64,000 bases of DNA from CAYXLI01 sp964464925 (GTDB lineage Bacteria > Acidobacteriota > Terriglobia > Bryobacterales > Bryobacteraceae). The stretch is taken from contig CAYXLI010000019.1 in assembly GCA_964464925.1 (NCBI GenBank), positions 52,631-116,630 on the forward strand. Reading direction: 5' to 3'. Shown piece after piece: positions 35,295 through 43,060 of this stretch (positions are counted from its first letter, which is position 1; every line of letters starts with the position of its first letter). The position numbers and the translations under genes are program-made. The notes under the pieces are model-generated. The model was not told where the DNA came from, did no database searches, and was given only the letters and a program-made list of their open reading frames with translations.

Positions 35295-36287
35295 TTAGAT
35301 TTCCGGTGCGACCTGGGTTCCCTCGGAGGCGGAAAGCACCATGGCTTCAATGACCGCCATGTTCCGAATGGAATCTTCGAGCGGCGTCGGGACCTCTCCT
35401 CCTTCGCTGACTGCGCGGGAGAACAGGTCCCCCTGGATTGTGTATTGGTCGCAGACAGGAAATTCTTCAGGGACGGCGCCGGAGCCACTGTCCACCCAAA
35501 TGCGCGCCGGGCGATCCGGGGGAGCATTGACGGGGATCTCGATTTCGATTCTTCCCTTGGTGCCGAGGATCTGCGCACGCTGAAACGGCATCGCCTGGGT
35601 GCTGCAGGTGAAGACGCACTGTCCGCGGCTGAAATCGAGCAAGCCCGAGGTGAGGCGGTCGGTACCGAAATCGGGATCGCGCTGCATGGCTGCCGAAACG
35701 AGCAGGGGCTCGGAATCGAAGATGAATCGAGCGAATTGGATCGGGTAACAACCGATATCCATTAGGCCGCCGCCACCCCATTCAGCGACGTTACGGACGT
35801 TGGCGGCGTCGCGATTGAAATAGCTGAAGGCAAATAGAATGGAGCGCAACTCGCCGATGGCGCCGTTGCGGACGAGTTCCCGCGCACGAAGCCATTGAGG
35901 ATGCGTTCGTACCATGAAGGCTTCCCCAATGCGAACACCGGTTCGATCGCGGACGGCGATAAGCTCGCGGCATTCGGCGACGGTCAACGAAATCGGCTTC
36001 TCACAAAGGACATGCTTGCCGGCTTCGGCGGCCCGGATGGACCAGGGCACGTGGAGGTGATTCGGGAGCGGAATGTAGACGCACTCGATGGCGGGATCGG
36101 CGAGCAACTCTTCGTAAGAGCCATAGGCGCGCGGGATGCCGAGCCGAGCGGCAGCCTGTTGCGACTTGATCGGATCGCGCGACGCGATGGCAGCGACTTC
36201 GGTGATGGCACTGGCCTTCATCGCCGGGATCACCTTCGTGGTGGCGATCTTCGCAACTCCGAGAATTCCCCAGGAAATTTTGCGCAT
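35295..36287 (-). CDS. Gfo/Idh/MocA family oxidoreductase
   Basis: A 330-residue NAD(P)-dependent sugar or sugar-acid dehydrogenase. The Rossmann start GILGVAKIATTKVIPAMKAS lacks the exact GxGxxG but keeps the strand-turn-helix; the family motif EKPISL at residue 95 carries the lysine that helps bind substrate and cofactor, and WGGGGLMDIGCYPIQFARFI supplies the usual D...H/Y-region. ATG 36287 is the start; upstream frame is shadow of the divergent deacetylase gene. Between the starts are only 27 bases. The sugar is not predictable. Confidence 0.9.
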   Translation of the reverse strand: MRKISWGILGVAKIATTKVIPAMKASAITEVAAIASRDPIKSQQAAARLGIPRAYGSYEELLADPAIECVYIPLPNHLHVPWSIRAAEAGKHVLCEKPISLTVAECRELIAVRDRTGVRIGEAFMVRTHPQWLRARELVRNGAIGELRSILFAFSYFNRDAANVRNVAEWGGGGLMDIGCYPIQFARFIFDSEPLLVSAAMQRDPDFGTDRLTSGLLDFSRGQCVFTCSTQAMPFQRAQILGTKGRIEIEIPVNAPPDRPARIWVDSGSGAVPEEFPVCDQYTIQGDLFSRAVSEGGEVPTPLEDSIRNMAVIEAMVLSASEGTQVAPEI

Positions 36288-36314
36288 TGGTTCTATATTT
36301 ATACAGGAGGCAAG

Positions 36315-37193
36315 ATGGACCAGGGAACAATGGGCAGGAGATCTTTCCTGCTGACGGTTGCGACCGCAGCGGCGGCTTATGGGCAGAGAGGGACGCCACT
36401 GCGGATTATTGCGTTCGGCGCTCACCCGGATGATTGCGAGATAAGGGCGGCGGGATGCGCGGCGCTCTGGTCTCAAATGGGTCACAAGGTGAAGTTTGTG
36501 GCCACAACAAATGGAGACGCGGGACATCCGGTGCAAGGAGGGGCTCCGCTGGCGCGAAGGCGGCGGGAGGAATCGAAGAAGGTTGCGAAGGTGCTCGGCA
36601 TTGAATACGACGTCATGGATGTACATGACGGCGAGTTGATGCCTACGCTGGAGAACCGGCTGGAGATCATCCGCAAGATACGCGACTGGCAGGCGGAGCT
36701 CGTATTGAGCCCGAGGCCGAACGATTATCATCCGGACCACCGCTACACTGGCGTGCTGGTGCAGGATGCTGCGTACATGGTGGCGGTTCCGGCGGTGCTG
36801 CCGAACGTGCCGATCGTGAAACGAAACCCGGCGTTCCTGTATTACGAGGACCGGTTCCAGAAGCCAACACCATTCAAGCCGGACATCGTGGTGGATATCA
36901 CCCCGGTTTGGGAGAAGAAGATCGACGCACTGGATGCGAACGAATCGCAATTCTATGAATTTCAGACAAATGTAAATGCGAGCGTGGAAGTGCCGGCGGA
37001 CAAAGGAGAGCGGAAGAAGTGGCTGTCGAAACGGCGCACGCCGACTGCTACGCCGGAGATCGAAGCGGCGTTCGCAAAATTCTACGGCACCGGCAAGCGC
37101 CCAACCTATTACGAGGCGTTCGAGATTTGCGAATACGGCGCACAGCCGGATGCGAACCGGATTCGTGAATTGTTTCCGATGCTGCCGAAGTAA
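36315..37193 (+). CDS. PIG-L/LmbE-family deacetylase with Tat-like signal
   Basis: A 292-residue zinc hydrolase of the PIG-L family, which removes N-acetyl groups from GlcNAc-type sugars. The metal site begins FGAHPDDCE (about residue 33), and the second histidine is in DYHPDHRYTG (about 132). A twin-arginine type signal (GRRSFLLTVATAAAA) at the N-terminus implies export. AGGAGG lies 4 bases before ATG 36315; the frame upstream to 35895 is shadow. It diverges from the MocA-type dehydrogenase, and together they may process a sugar. The substrate is not known. Confidence 0.92.
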   Translation: MDQGTMGRRSFLLTVATAAAAYGQRGTPLRIIAFGAHPDDCEIRAAGCAALWSQMGHKVKFVATTNGDAGHPVQGGAPLARRRREESKKVAKVLGIEYDVMDVHDGELMPTLENRLEIIRKIRDWQAELVLSPRPNDYHPDHRYTGVLVQDAAYMVAVPAVLPNVPIVKRNPAFLYYEDRFQKPTPFKPDIVVDITPVWEKKIDALDANESQFYEFQTNVNASVEVPADKGERKKWLSKRRTPTATPEIEAAFAKFYGTGKRPTYYEAFEICEYGAQPDANRIRELFPMLPK

Positions 37194-37195
37194 GA

Positions 37196-37648
37196 CTAGC
37201 CGGGGTAGACCCCGGTCACGTAGGCGTGGAGTTCGCGGATGGTCTCCTCATGCGAGCTGATGATCCAGTTCACCAAATCGCCGATGGAGAGGATGCCCAC
37301 GATACTGGTGCCATCGAGTACCGGAAGATGGCGGACGCGGTTGTCGGTCATGAGGTGCATGCACTGGTCCACTGTCGATTCCGGCGTGGCGTAGATGGTT
37401 CGCGTACTCATGATCTCGTGGACCAGTGTCTCGCGGGAGGTTTTGCCGACGAGGATGACCTTGCGCGCGTAGTCGCGCTCGGAGATGACTCCGCAGAGCC
37501 GCCCTTCTTCAAGGACAAGGAGGGCGCCGACATCTTTTTCGGCCATGAGTTCGAGCGCTTCCAAGACAGTCGCATCGCGCTCGACTGCCCAAATCTCCGG
37601 ATTCGTCCTCTGTGCCAGGACGCGTCGGACTGAGTCTGTTAGATTCAT
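37196..37648 (-). CDS. CBS domain pair protein
   Basis: A 150-residue protein made of two CBS domains, which bind adenine nucleotides and act as energy sensors. Repeat 1: ATVLEALELMAEKDVGALLV; repeat 2: STVDQCMHLMTDNRVRHLPV with IVGILSIGDLV. ATG 37648 has GGAG 6 bases upstream; the frame runs to 37867 into non-coding sequence. It ends 3 bases from the convergent deacetylase gene. Stand-alone CBS proteins regulate partners that cannot be named here. Confidence 0.9.
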   Translation of the reverse strand: MNLTDSVRRVLAQRTNPEIWAVERDATVLEALELMAEKDVGALLVLEEGRLCGVISERDYARKVILVGKTSRETLVHEIMSTRTIYATPESTVDQCMHLMTDNRVRHLPVLDGTSIVGILSIGDLVNWIISSHEETIRELHAYVTGVYPG

Positions 37649-37822
37649 TTCGCACTCCAGGTGCCCCAATAATACGCGAGGTAAAAAAATGAGGCAATGG
37701 GGTAAAGGGAGGAGTAGCCGAGTGTCCGGGTGACAACCCGGGCCGGCCGGTTTCGTCAGCGTGAATTGAAGTAGAACAGGTCCACCAGCCAGCCGATCGC
37801 ATGAATGATAAGGTGTTGAGCT
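37649..37822. other. 174-base intergenic region with strong hairpin
   Basis: CCGGGT-GACA-ACCCGG (37726-37741) forms a 6-base-pair stem with a 4-base loop, followed by GGCCGGCC. There is no T-tract, so it is not a convincing terminator on either strand. A short frame ending HAIGWLVDLFYFNSR on the minus strand is hydrophobic but has no start with support. Confidence 0.45.
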
Positions 37823-38695
37823 ATGAGAGGCCTGGTTCTGTTGTTGTCGCTTTGTGTGCGCGCGCAATCATTGCAGGGAGTTGTGGATCTGCACATGCAT
37901 TCGGATCCGGACTCGGTTCCGCGATCGATCGATGCGATTGATCTGGCGCGGCTTTGCCAGAGCAAGGGATACCGCGCCATGGTGCTGAAAAATCACTACG
38001 AACCGACTGCATCGCTGGCATGGCTTGTGCGGAAAGAAGTGCCGGGCGTGGAAGTGTATGGCGGCATTGCGCTGAACCGGCCGGTGGGCGGGGTGAACGC
38101 GGCGGCGGTGGAGCGGATGGTTCTGGTGAAGGGCGGCTACGGCCGGGTGGTCTGGATGCCGACATTCGACGCGGAGAACCAGGCTAGGGATTCCAAGGAC
38201 GGGCGGCCATTCGTGTCCGTGTCGCGCGATGGTAGGTTACTGCCGGCTGTCTTGGAGGTGCTGTCGGTCATCGCGAAGAACGATCTGACACTTGCGACCG
38301 GACATTCGAGTCCGGCCGAGGTTCTGATGTTGATCCGGGCGGCGAAGGAAGCGGGCGTGAAACGCGTCCTGGTAACGCACGGAATGCTGGCGCCGGTTCG
38401 AATGACGGTGAGAGAGATGCAGGACGCGGCACGGCTTGGTGCGAAGATCGAGTTTGTTTATAACGCGCTGATCGGACCTAACAAAATGTTCGAGATGAGC
38501 GAATATGCGAAGGCGATCCGGGCGGTAGGTCCTGAGAACTGTGTACTTTCGAGCGACCTGGGACAGGTGGGAAATCCGCTGCATCCGGACGGGATGGAAG
38601 CGTTTTTCGGCGGTTTGCGAGAGAATGGGTTTTCCGTAACAGACATTGAACTGATGGCGAAGCGGAATCCGGCGGCGGTATTGGGGTTGAAGTAG
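37823..38695 (+). CDS. DUF6282-like amidohydrolase-superfamily protein
   Basis: A 290-residue TIM-barrel metal-dependent hydrolase-like protein. DLHMHSDPD (about residue 23) supplies the first metal ligands; later histidines are in ATGHSSPAEV and VTHGML, and the acid in LSSDLGQ (about 250). These are the elements expected for amidohydrolases. MRGLVLLLSLCVRAQS may be a signal peptide. It follows a gap and stands ahead of the tol operon by 117 bases; its substrate is unknown. Confidence 0.8.
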   Translation: MRGLVLLLSLCVRAQSLQGVVDLHMHSDPDSVPRSIDAIDLARLCQSKGYRAMVLKNHYEPTASLAWLVRKEVPGVEVYGGIALNRPVGGVNAAAVERMVLVKGGYGRVVWMPTFDAENQARDSKDGRPFVSVSRDGRLLPAVLEVLSVIAKNDLTLATGHSSPAEVLMLIRAAKEAGVKRVLVTHGMLAPVRMTVREMQDAARLGAKIEFVYNALIGPNKMFEMSEYAKAIRAVGPENCVLSSDLGQVGNPLHPDGMEAFFGGLRENGFSVTDIELMAKRNPAAVLGLK

Positions 38696-38812
38696 GGGCC
38701 GTCGTCTTTACCACGAGCGGGAGCGTCTGATTATAAAACAGAACGGGGCGTTACTGTTTTTTGACAGGCACGCTGTCACCCCGCTTGATACGATAGTTTT
38801 TGGAGGACTACT
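38696..38812 (+). promoter_or_regulatory. tol operon upstream region with palindrome
   Basis: Contains TTGACA at 38761-38766, embedded in the inverted repeat TGACAG-GCACG-CTGTCA (38762-38778). Possible -10 hexamers are TACGAT at 38789-38794 (22-base spacer, long) or TTGATA at 38785-38790 (18-base spacer). GGAGGA at 38802-38807 is the ribosome binding site of tolQ. The repeat placement suggests an operator or stress-activator site. Confidence 0.45.
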
Positions 38813-39493
38813 CTGTTCCCGGTCATCTCTTTTCTTCTCCAGGTCAGCATATGGGAGTCGATTCTCAGCTCCTCGCCGATCCAGAAGGCAGTACTTGTGT
38901 TTCTGCTTGGCTTTTCGCTGGTCTCCTGGACAATTGTTTTTTCCAAGTGGAGCCGTATCCGTGCCGCCCGAACAGCGAACTCGCAATTTCTGCGGGCGTT
39001 CCGGAAGTCGAACGCGCTGGATGCCGTGCATGTGGCAAGCGAACAGTTTCGCTCCTCTCCCCTGGTGACAGTGTTTGATTTCGGGTATGCCGAAGTAGAA
39101 CGGCAGGTGAAGGCCCGAGGCACGCTGAGCAACAAACTATCGCTAGAACGCAGCCTGCAGCTCGGAATCAGCGAGGAGATCTCCCGATTCGAGCATAATC
39201 TGAACTGGTTGGCGACAACCGCGACTATATCGCCGTTCATCGGGTTGTTCGGGACGGTCATCGGCATCATCACTGCCTTTCAAGGACTTGCGGCGGCCGG
39301 CAGCGCGAGCCTGCGGGCTGTTGCCCCAGGCATTGCGGAAGCGCTGGTGGCGACGGCGGGGGGACTCGCGACTGCAATTCCGGCGGCGCTGTTCTACAAC
39401 TATTTCGGGAATGCGATCCGCGAGTTCGGCGCACGCATGGAAGATTTCTCGCTCGAGTTCCTGAATCTCACCGAACAGCGTTTCGAGGACTAG
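38813..39493 (+). CDS. tolQ: TolQ-type proton channel subunit, probable CTG start
   Basis: Inner-membrane TolQ/ExbB-family protein; with TolR it forms the proton channel that energises TolA. From CTG 38813 it has 226 residues: an N-terminal segment (FPVISFLLQVSIWESILSS), a membrane helix (VLVFLLGFSLVSWTIVFSKW), a cytoplasmic loop, and the conserved helices around LATTATISPFIGLFGTVIGI and EALVATAGGLATAIPAA. There is no ATG or GTG in frame between the strong GGAGGA (38802-38807) and this position; GTG 38897 would drop the first helix and has no such site. CTG is 5 bases from GGAGGA, so it is the best start. Confidence 0.9.
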   Translation: MFPVISFLLQVSIWESILSSSPIQKAVLVFLLGFSLVSWTIVFSKWSRIRAARTANSQFLRAFRKSNALDAVHVASEQFRSSPLVTVFDFGYAEVERQVKARGTLSNKLSLERSLQLGISEEISRFEHNLNWLATTATISPFIGLFGTVIGIITAFQGLAAAGSASLRAVAPGIAEALVATAGGLATAIPAALFYNYFGNAIREFGARMEDFSLEFLNLTEQRFED

Positions 39494-39496
39494 TTT

Positions 39497-39949
39497 ATGG
39501 CGATCAACCTGGGCGCATCGAATGGGAGCGGCAACGGACGCAGAAGCTTCCGCAAGGGACCTGGCACACTCGCTGAGATCAATATCATTCCGCTTGTCGA
39601 CGTTGTGCTGGTGCTGCTGATCATCTTCATGCTGACCGCGCACGTGATGGAGTTCGGGCTGGAAGTGGATGTTCCGAAGGTGAAGCAGGTCCGCGACACG
39701 GCGGAGAGTCTGCCGGTGGTAACGATAACCAAGGACGGGCTGATCAGTCTGAACGATACGCCGACGAACATTAATCTCCTCGGAGAGAAAGTCAAGGAAA
39801 AGTTTCCGAACGCGAAGGGCGTATTCGTCCGGGCGGACCGGAATACAGTCTTCGACCCGATCGCACAGGTTGTGAGCACGCTCGGTGAAGCGAAGGTGGA
39901 TGTAAAGCTGGTTACCCAGCCGATCGACGAATCGGACCGTAAACGCTAA
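39497..39949 (+). CDS. tolR: TolR, ExbD/TolR-family protein
   Basis: Inner-membrane partner of TolQ. One N-terminal helix (IIPLVDVVLVLLIIFMLTAH) contains the functionally essential aspartate (LVDVVL); the periplasmic domain follows and includes VPKVKQVRDTAESLPVVTI and a C-terminal FVRADRNTVFDPIAQVVSTL. The 150 residues are normal. It starts 3 bases after tolQ and GAGGA lies 7 bases before its ATG. It likely harnesses the proton motive force for TolA. Confidence 0.95.
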   Translation: MAINLGASNGSGNGRRSFRKGPGTLAEINIIPLVDVVLVLLIIFMLTAHVMEFGLEVDVPKVKQVRDTAESLPVVTITKDGLISLNDTPTNINLLGEKVKEKFPNAKGVFVRADRNTVFDPIAQVVSTLGEAKVDVKLVTQPIDESDRKR

Positions 39950-39956
39950 CTGCCGT

Positions 39957-40751
39957 ATGCCGACCAGCCATCCGGACATCCTGGACCAGCACGAAGGGCT
40001 AAAGAAGCCCCTGCTGGCAGCGGTGTTGCTGCATGGCTCGATTGTGGGAATGGCGGTCCTGTTTTCCGTGATGCAGTGGGGCACAACGGAAAGATGGGGC
40101 GATCCGAACTCGCTCGCTGGAGGGTCCGTGGCGATCACGCCAGTGGCTGCGATCCCACTTCCTTCCCGTCAAGGCCCGACGAATCCCGTAGCAAACGATA
40201 CGGAATCGCAGGTACCGGAGGCCCCGCCGGAGAAGGCCAAGCCGAAGGCGATTAAAGAAGATCCGAACGCGATCCCGATCAAGAGCAAGAACAAACGCGA
40301 CATTCGGCGTGCGGCGGAGGCGTTCGAGCGCGAGCACAAGTTCGTTCCTAAGGATGTCAAGCCCAATCAGGTGTTCTCCAAGCAAGGCGCGGCGCTGAAT
40401 TCACAGATGTTCAGCCGTAGCGGCGGCGGCGGCGTGGGTTCGGGCACCGGCAATCCATTCGGGACACGGCTGGGTTGGTATGAGAAGCTGCTACGGGATC
40501 GCGTAGCGCAGAACTGGCGGTCTCAGGATCTCGACCGGCGGCTGCAAAGCGCTCCCGCGGTTGTGGTGCTCTTTACGCTGATGCGGGATGGATCCATTCG
40601 CAACGTCCGCATCTCGCAAAGCAGCAGCAATTTCGCGTATGACCAATCTGCACAGCGGGCGATCGAGATGTCGGCTCCGTTTCCGCCGCTCCCAAGGGAG
40701 TTTGAACGCAATTCGGCCAATTTAGAGTTTTGGTTCCGTCTAGAGAAATGA
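39957..40751 (+). CDS. tolA: TolA/TonB-type energy transducer
   Basis: A 264-residue protein spanning the periplasm between TolQR and TolB/Pal. It has one N-terminal membrane helix (LLAAVLLHGSIVGMAVLFSV), a proline/lysine/charged linker (VPEAPPEKAKPKAIKEDPN), a glycine-rich stretch (SGGGGVGSGTG) and a C-terminal domain typical of TonB family proteins (WYEKLLRDRVAQNWRSQDLD, FTLMRDGSIRNVRISQSSSN). Shorter than enterobacterial TolA. Its stop TGA overlaps the ATG ATG of tolB. Position in the operon supports TolA rather than TonB. Confidence 0.88.
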   Translation: MPTSHPDILDQHEGLKKPLLAAVLLHGSIVGMAVLFSVMQWGTTERWGDPNSLAGGSVAITPVAAIPLPSRQGPTNPVANDTESQVPEAPPEKAKPKAIKEDPNAIPIKSKNKRDIRRAAEAFEREHKFVPKDVKPNQVFSKQGAALNSQMFSRSGGGGVGSGTGNPFGTRLGWYEKLLRDRVAQNWRSQDLDRRLQSAPAVVVLFTLMRDGSIRNVRISQSSSNFAYDQSAQRAIEMSAPFPPLPREFERNSANLEFWFRLEK

Positions 40752-42157
40752 TGAAAACCTCCAATTTGAAAAAGCTAGTTGCGCTGCTCGTGGTTGGGGG
40801 CAGCGCCGTCGCGTATTTGGCCGCGCAGCAGTCCGGCAACGTGAGGATCGACATCTCGGGTGCCGGCGGCAAGGGCGTGATGGCGATCCCGGATTTTCGC
40901 GGTTCGGGAGAGGCCCAGAGGTTCATGGGCACTTTCAATACGACGCTATGGAACGAGATCGACCAATCCGGGCTGTTCCGCATGGTCCCGAAGACGTCCT
41001 ATCCGTTGCAGGTTCCGCAGCAGCCACAGGATTTCAAGGGAGTGCAGCCGCCGGCGCAACCGGCTCCGCGACGGGGACAGGCCGTTCCAACGGGAGCGCC
41101 CGGCCCATGGCTGGCCGATTGGTCGGGCCCGCCCGTGAATGCGACCTATCTGGCCTTCGGATATACCGGTGTGCGCGACGGACAACTGGTGTTGTTCGGT
41201 TATCTCTATGACGTATCGCGGAATGATCTGGGGTCTGCCGGAGTGTTGTCGAAGGTGTATCTGGCTTCGCTGGATGACGCAGGCGCGCGCAAAGTGGCGC
41301 AGGACTTCGCTGCTGACATTCTAAAAACGTTCGGCGCGGTGAGCCTTGCGGGCACAAAAATCGTGTTTGTTTCGACCCGCACAGGGAACAAGGAAATCTG
41401 GAGCATGGATTACGATGGGTCGAACCAGAAGCAACTGACGGTGTACCGCTCGATCTCAACGATGCCATCGGTCTCGCCGGATGGTACAAAAGTTGCGTTT
41501 ACGAGCTTTTTTAAGGGGCAACCAGAGATTCTGATTCATTCTTTGGAAACAGGAAGGCGAATCCCGTTTTACAATCAGGCTGCATCCATGAATGCTCAAT
41601 TGGATTTCTTCCCGGATGGGAAGTCTGTTGTATTCTCGTCCACGGCCGCGGGCGGGTACGCTCAGATTTACAAGGCCAACATCACGGGTGGGGGAATACA
41701 AAGGCTGACAAGTGTGCGCGCGGTGGATGTGGAGCCGAAGGTGAATCCACGGACGGGGGCTGATATCGTATTTGTTTCCGGCCGTTCCGGCCCGCAACAG
41801 ATATATAGAATGAATAGTGAAGGCGCCGATATTGTGCGTCTGACCACTGGGGAAGGCGAAGCAAGCAACCCGTCATGGTCGCCGGACGGGCAACACATTG
41901 CGTTCGCTTGGACCAGGGGATTCGAACCGGGGAACTTTAACATTTTCATCATGGACGTGGCCACCCGGACGTATAACCAGCTGACGCACGGGATGGGCCG
42001 CAATGAGAACCCGACATGGGCTCCGGACGGCGCGCACATTGTCTTTTCTTCGCGCCGTGGTGGTACGACGCAGATCTACACCATGCGGGCGGACGGAACA
42101 CAGATTAAGCAGTTAACCACTCAGGGCAATAACTACATGCCTGTGTGGTCGAAGTAA
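40748..42157 (+). CDS. tolB: TolB translocation protein
   Basis: Periplasmic beta-propeller of the Tol-Pal system that binds Pal. From ATG 40748 (469 residues), a signal peptide (MMKTSNLKKLVALLVVGGSA) is followed by the N-terminal TolB domain and six-blade propeller repeats of the WD40-like PD40 type: LAGTKIVFVSTRTGNKEIWS, MPSVSPDGTKVAFTSFF, NPSWSPDGQHIAFAWTRG, NPTWAPDGAHIVFSS. A prolines-rich insert (QPPAQPAPRRGQ) is in the N-terminal domain. Its start overlaps the end of tolA. Confidence 0.95.
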   Translation: MMKTSNLKKLVALLVVGGSAVAYLAAQQSGNVRIDISGAGGKGVMAIPDFRGSGEAQRFMGTFNTTLWNEIDQSGLFRMVPKTSYPLQVPQQPQDFKGVQPPAQPAPRRGQAVPTGAPGPWLADWSGPPVNATYLAFGYTGVRDGQLVLFGYLYDVSRNDLGSAGVLSKVYLASLDDAGARKVAQDFAADILKTFGAVSLAGTKIVFVSTRTGNKEIWSMDYDGSNQKQLTVYRSISTMPSVSPDGTKVAFTSFFKGQPEILIHSLETGRRIPFYNQAASMNAQLDFFPDGKSVVFSSTAAGGYAQIYKANITGGGIQRLTSVRAVDVEPKVNPRTGADIVFVSGRSGPQQIYRMNSEGADIVRLTTGEGEASNPSWSPDGQHIAFAWTRGFEPGNFNIFIMDVATRTYNQLTHGMGRNENPTWAPDGAHIVFSSRRGGTTQIYTMRADGTQIKQLTTQGNNYMPVWSK

Positions 42158-42193
42158 ATGTAAGTGAAAAATTTCAGGAGGCATGTCTCCCAA

Positions 42194-43006
42194 ATGGGAA
42201 GTCAGAAAAGAGTCAGTCTCGTAATGTTGCGCCAGCACAAGCTCGCGGCCGTTTTTTTGGTCATCGTGCTCGCGCTATTTGCTTCGGGGTGTAAGAAAAA
42301 GACGCCGGCCCCACCGCCGCCACCACCTCCAGCTCCGAGGGTCGAGGCTCCGAAGCCGGCGGCTCCAACGATCACCAGCTTTGAAGCGGAACCAAGCACG
42401 ATTGAACGCGGCGGCGATTCGACGCTGAAATGGTCCGTATCCGGAGATGCGAGCAACATCACGATCACTCCGGCGATCGGTACGGTTTCGGCAAATGGAA
42501 GCCGCAAGGTGTTCCCGAGCCAGACGACCGTTTACACGTTGACGGCCACTGGGCCGGGCGGCACATCCGAACGGTCCGCCACGGTGACGGTGAACACCCC
42601 GCCGCCAGCTCCGCCAGCGACGGCCCCCACGCCTACGCGCACTATGGCGGATATCCTGGCCAGCGATGTTCAAGATGCTCTTTTCGACTATGACAAGAGC
42701 GACATCCGCGAGGATGCACGCAACATTCTGACCAGAAACTCCGACGTGATCAAAGCCGCATTGCAGCAGTTTCCGAACGCGAGCGTGCTGATCGAAGGGC
42801 ACTGCGACGAACGGGGCTCGGCTGAGTACAACCTTGGCCTGGGCGACCGGCGCGCAGCGGCGGCGAAGGAGTTCCTGGTGCAACTCGGTGTTCCGGGGGA
42901 CCGTCTGAAGACTGTCAGCTATGGCAAGGAACGGCCGCAGTGCACGGATGCGAATGAAGGCTGCTGGCAGAAGAACCGCCGCGCCCATTTCGCGCCCGGC
43001 CAGTAA
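42194..43006 (+). CDS. pal: peptidoglycan-associated lipoprotein with Ig-like insert
   Basis: Outer-membrane lipoprotein that anchors the envelope to peptidoglycan through an OmpA-like domain. The lipobox is ASGC (in ALFASGCKKK). A proline linker leads into an Ig-like beta domain (ITSFEAEPSTIERGGDSTLK to about TVNTPPPAP), then the OmpA-like domain with DYDKSDIREDARN, IEGHCDERGSAEYNLGLGDR and a C-terminal peptidoglycan-binding helix. Start: ATG 42194 is assumed; AGGAGG is 12 bases upstream, ATG 42224 would also give a good lipoprotein signal. Standard Pal lacks the Ig-like part. Confidence 0.9.
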   Translation: MGSQKRVSLVMLRQHKLAAVFLVIVLALFASGCKKKTPAPPPPPPPAPRVEAPKPAAPTITSFEAEPSTIERGGDSTLKWSVSGDASNITITPAIGTVSANGSRKVFPSQTTVYTLTATGPGGTSERSATVTVNTPPPAPPATAPTPTRTMADILASDVQDALFDYDKSDIREDARNILTRNSDVIKAALQQFPNASVLIEGHCDERGSAEYNLGLGDRRAAAAKEFLVQLGVPGDRLKTVSYGKERPQCTDANEGCWQKNRRAHFAPGQ

Positions 43007-43023
43007 TCAATCACAACCGGTGG

Positions 43024-43040
43024 GGGCCCGTAGAGGGCCC
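43024..43040 (+). repeat. GGGCCC hairpin between pal and cpoB
   Basis: GGGCCC-GTAGA-GGGCCC: a self-complementary 6-base stem with 5-base loop in the 54-base gap. A GC-rich hairpin ahead of GGAAGG and the cpoB ATG could act as a weak attenuator or mRNA stabiliser. No T-tract follows. Confidence 0.45.
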
Positions 43041-43060
43041 TCGCTACTTTTGGAAGGCTC

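Noticed and set aside
35895..36314. Longer N-terminus for the PIG-L deacetylase gene
   Set aside because: The extra 140 codons are antisense to the MocA-type dehydrogenase; AGGAGG identifies ATG 36315.
37726..37741. CCGGGT/ACCCGG hairpin as a terminator
   Set aside because: No T-tract follows on either strand; recorded only as a hairpin.
42164..42224. Short leader peptide frame (ATG 42183) ending in TAATG at an alternative pal start
   Set aside because: Only 1 base separates AGGAGG from that ATG; most likely coincidence.
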